This document shows, piece by piece, positions 5,859 to 6,138 of a stretch of 6,138 nucleotides of DNA. The DNA comes from an uncultured Eubacteriales bacterium (lineage in GTDB: Bacteria; Bacillota; Clostridia; Oscillospirales; Oscillospiraceae). The notes under the pieces were generated by a model that ran no database searches, was not told the DNA's origin, and saw only the letters and a program-made list of their open reading frames with translations. Position 1 is the stretch's first letter. Each line of letters opens with the position of its first letter. The stretch is from positions 1-6,138 of the forward strand of contig CAJKNS010000146.1 of NCBI GenBank assembly GCA_905201305.1, in the 5' to 3' direction. A program made the position numbers and the translations under genes.

Positions 5859-6138
5859 GTATTTTATCCGAAATTGCAGAGAAAACCCGGCAGCGGGTGG
5901 CGGAAGAGCGAAAAATTCTTTCCCTTTCCCAGCTGCGGGCACAGGCGGAAGCCATGGAGAACACCGGAGACTTTCCCTTTCAGCAGGCACTTTCTGCTCC
6001 GGGCATGGGCTTTATCTGCGAGGTAAAAAAAGCATCTCCATCCAAGGGGCTCATTGCGCCGGATTTCCCCTATCTGGACATTGCCAAAGCGTATCAGGCG
6101 GCAGGCGCTGCTGCCATCTCCTGCCTCATCGCCAACGT
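5855..6138 (+). CDS. trpC: Indole-3-glycerol phosphate synthase, N-terminal part (cut by window end)
   Basis: TrpC closes the indole ring by decarboxylation of 1-(o-carboxyphenylamino)-deoxyribulose phosphate. Only 94 residues are inside the window; the family is about 260. The N-terminal helical region (SILSEIAEKTRQRVAEER) leads into the strand CEVKKASPSKGLI (55-67), with catalytic Glu56 and Lys58 (Glu53 and Lys55 in E. coli), then DIAKAYQAAGAAAIS (75-89). The start is a GTG within the GTGA overlap with trpD, with TGGAGG 10 nt upstream. The last visible residues (CLIAN) differ from the usual VLTE or VLTD, which is noted as a finding. Whether the protein is fused to TrpF cannot be seen. The visible part has no Trp codon. 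Confidence 0.94.
   Translation, partial: MSILSEIAEKTRQRVAEERKILSLSQLRAQAEAMENTGDFPFQQALSAPGMGFICEVKKASPSKGLIAPDFPYLDIAKAYQAAGAAAISCLIAN

Overview
The window is a compact tryptophan-biosynthesis locus of a low-to-mid GC Gram-positive bacterium. Perfect sigma-A-type promoters, AAAGGAGG ribosome-binding sites, tRNA-sensing T-box leaders and unfused trpE, trpG, trpD and trpC genes all point to Bacillota. The fairly GC-rich coding sequence suggests a Clostridia lineage such as Oscillospirales, but that placement is a guess from style and composition, not a phylogeny.

Layout: positions 1-100 are a structured, GC-rich tail beyond the end of trpA with no convincing gene. On the minus strand lie trpA (101-877) and trpB (870-2054), transcribed in the order trpB-trpA. 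Between 2055 and 2798 is a divergent control region: a minus-strand T-box leader and promoter serving trpBA, a 60-bp AT-rich spacer between the two -35 boxes, and a plus-strand promoter and T-box leader serving trpE. On the plus strand follow trpE (2799-4280), trpG (4277-4855), trpD (4848-5858) and a trpC cut by the window edge (5855-6138). Every gene junction within each operon overlaps by 4 or 8 nt, so translational coupling is likely.

Function: TrpE-TrpG make anthranilate from chorismate and glutamine, TrpD adds the phosphoribosyl group, TrpC closes the indole ring, and TrpA-TrpB convert indole-3-glycerol phosphate plus serine to tryptophan. The TrpF step (phosphoribosylanthranilate isomerase) is not visible; it may lie downstream of trpC or elsewhere. 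Both leaders carry a UGG (Trp) specifier, a T box with a UGGN acceptor-binding bulge, and mutually exclusive antiterminator and terminator structures, so uncharged tRNA-Trp should switch on both halves of the pathway.

The gene families are all well known and I see no new enzymatic system. The points worth a second look are the split, divergent trp operon with one T-box per arm; a different discriminator-contacting base in the two T boxes (C versus U); near-absence of Trp codons from all six genes; a Glu in place of the usual TrpA Asp60; an odd final stretch of TrpC at the window edge; and a possibly repetitive element at the left end.
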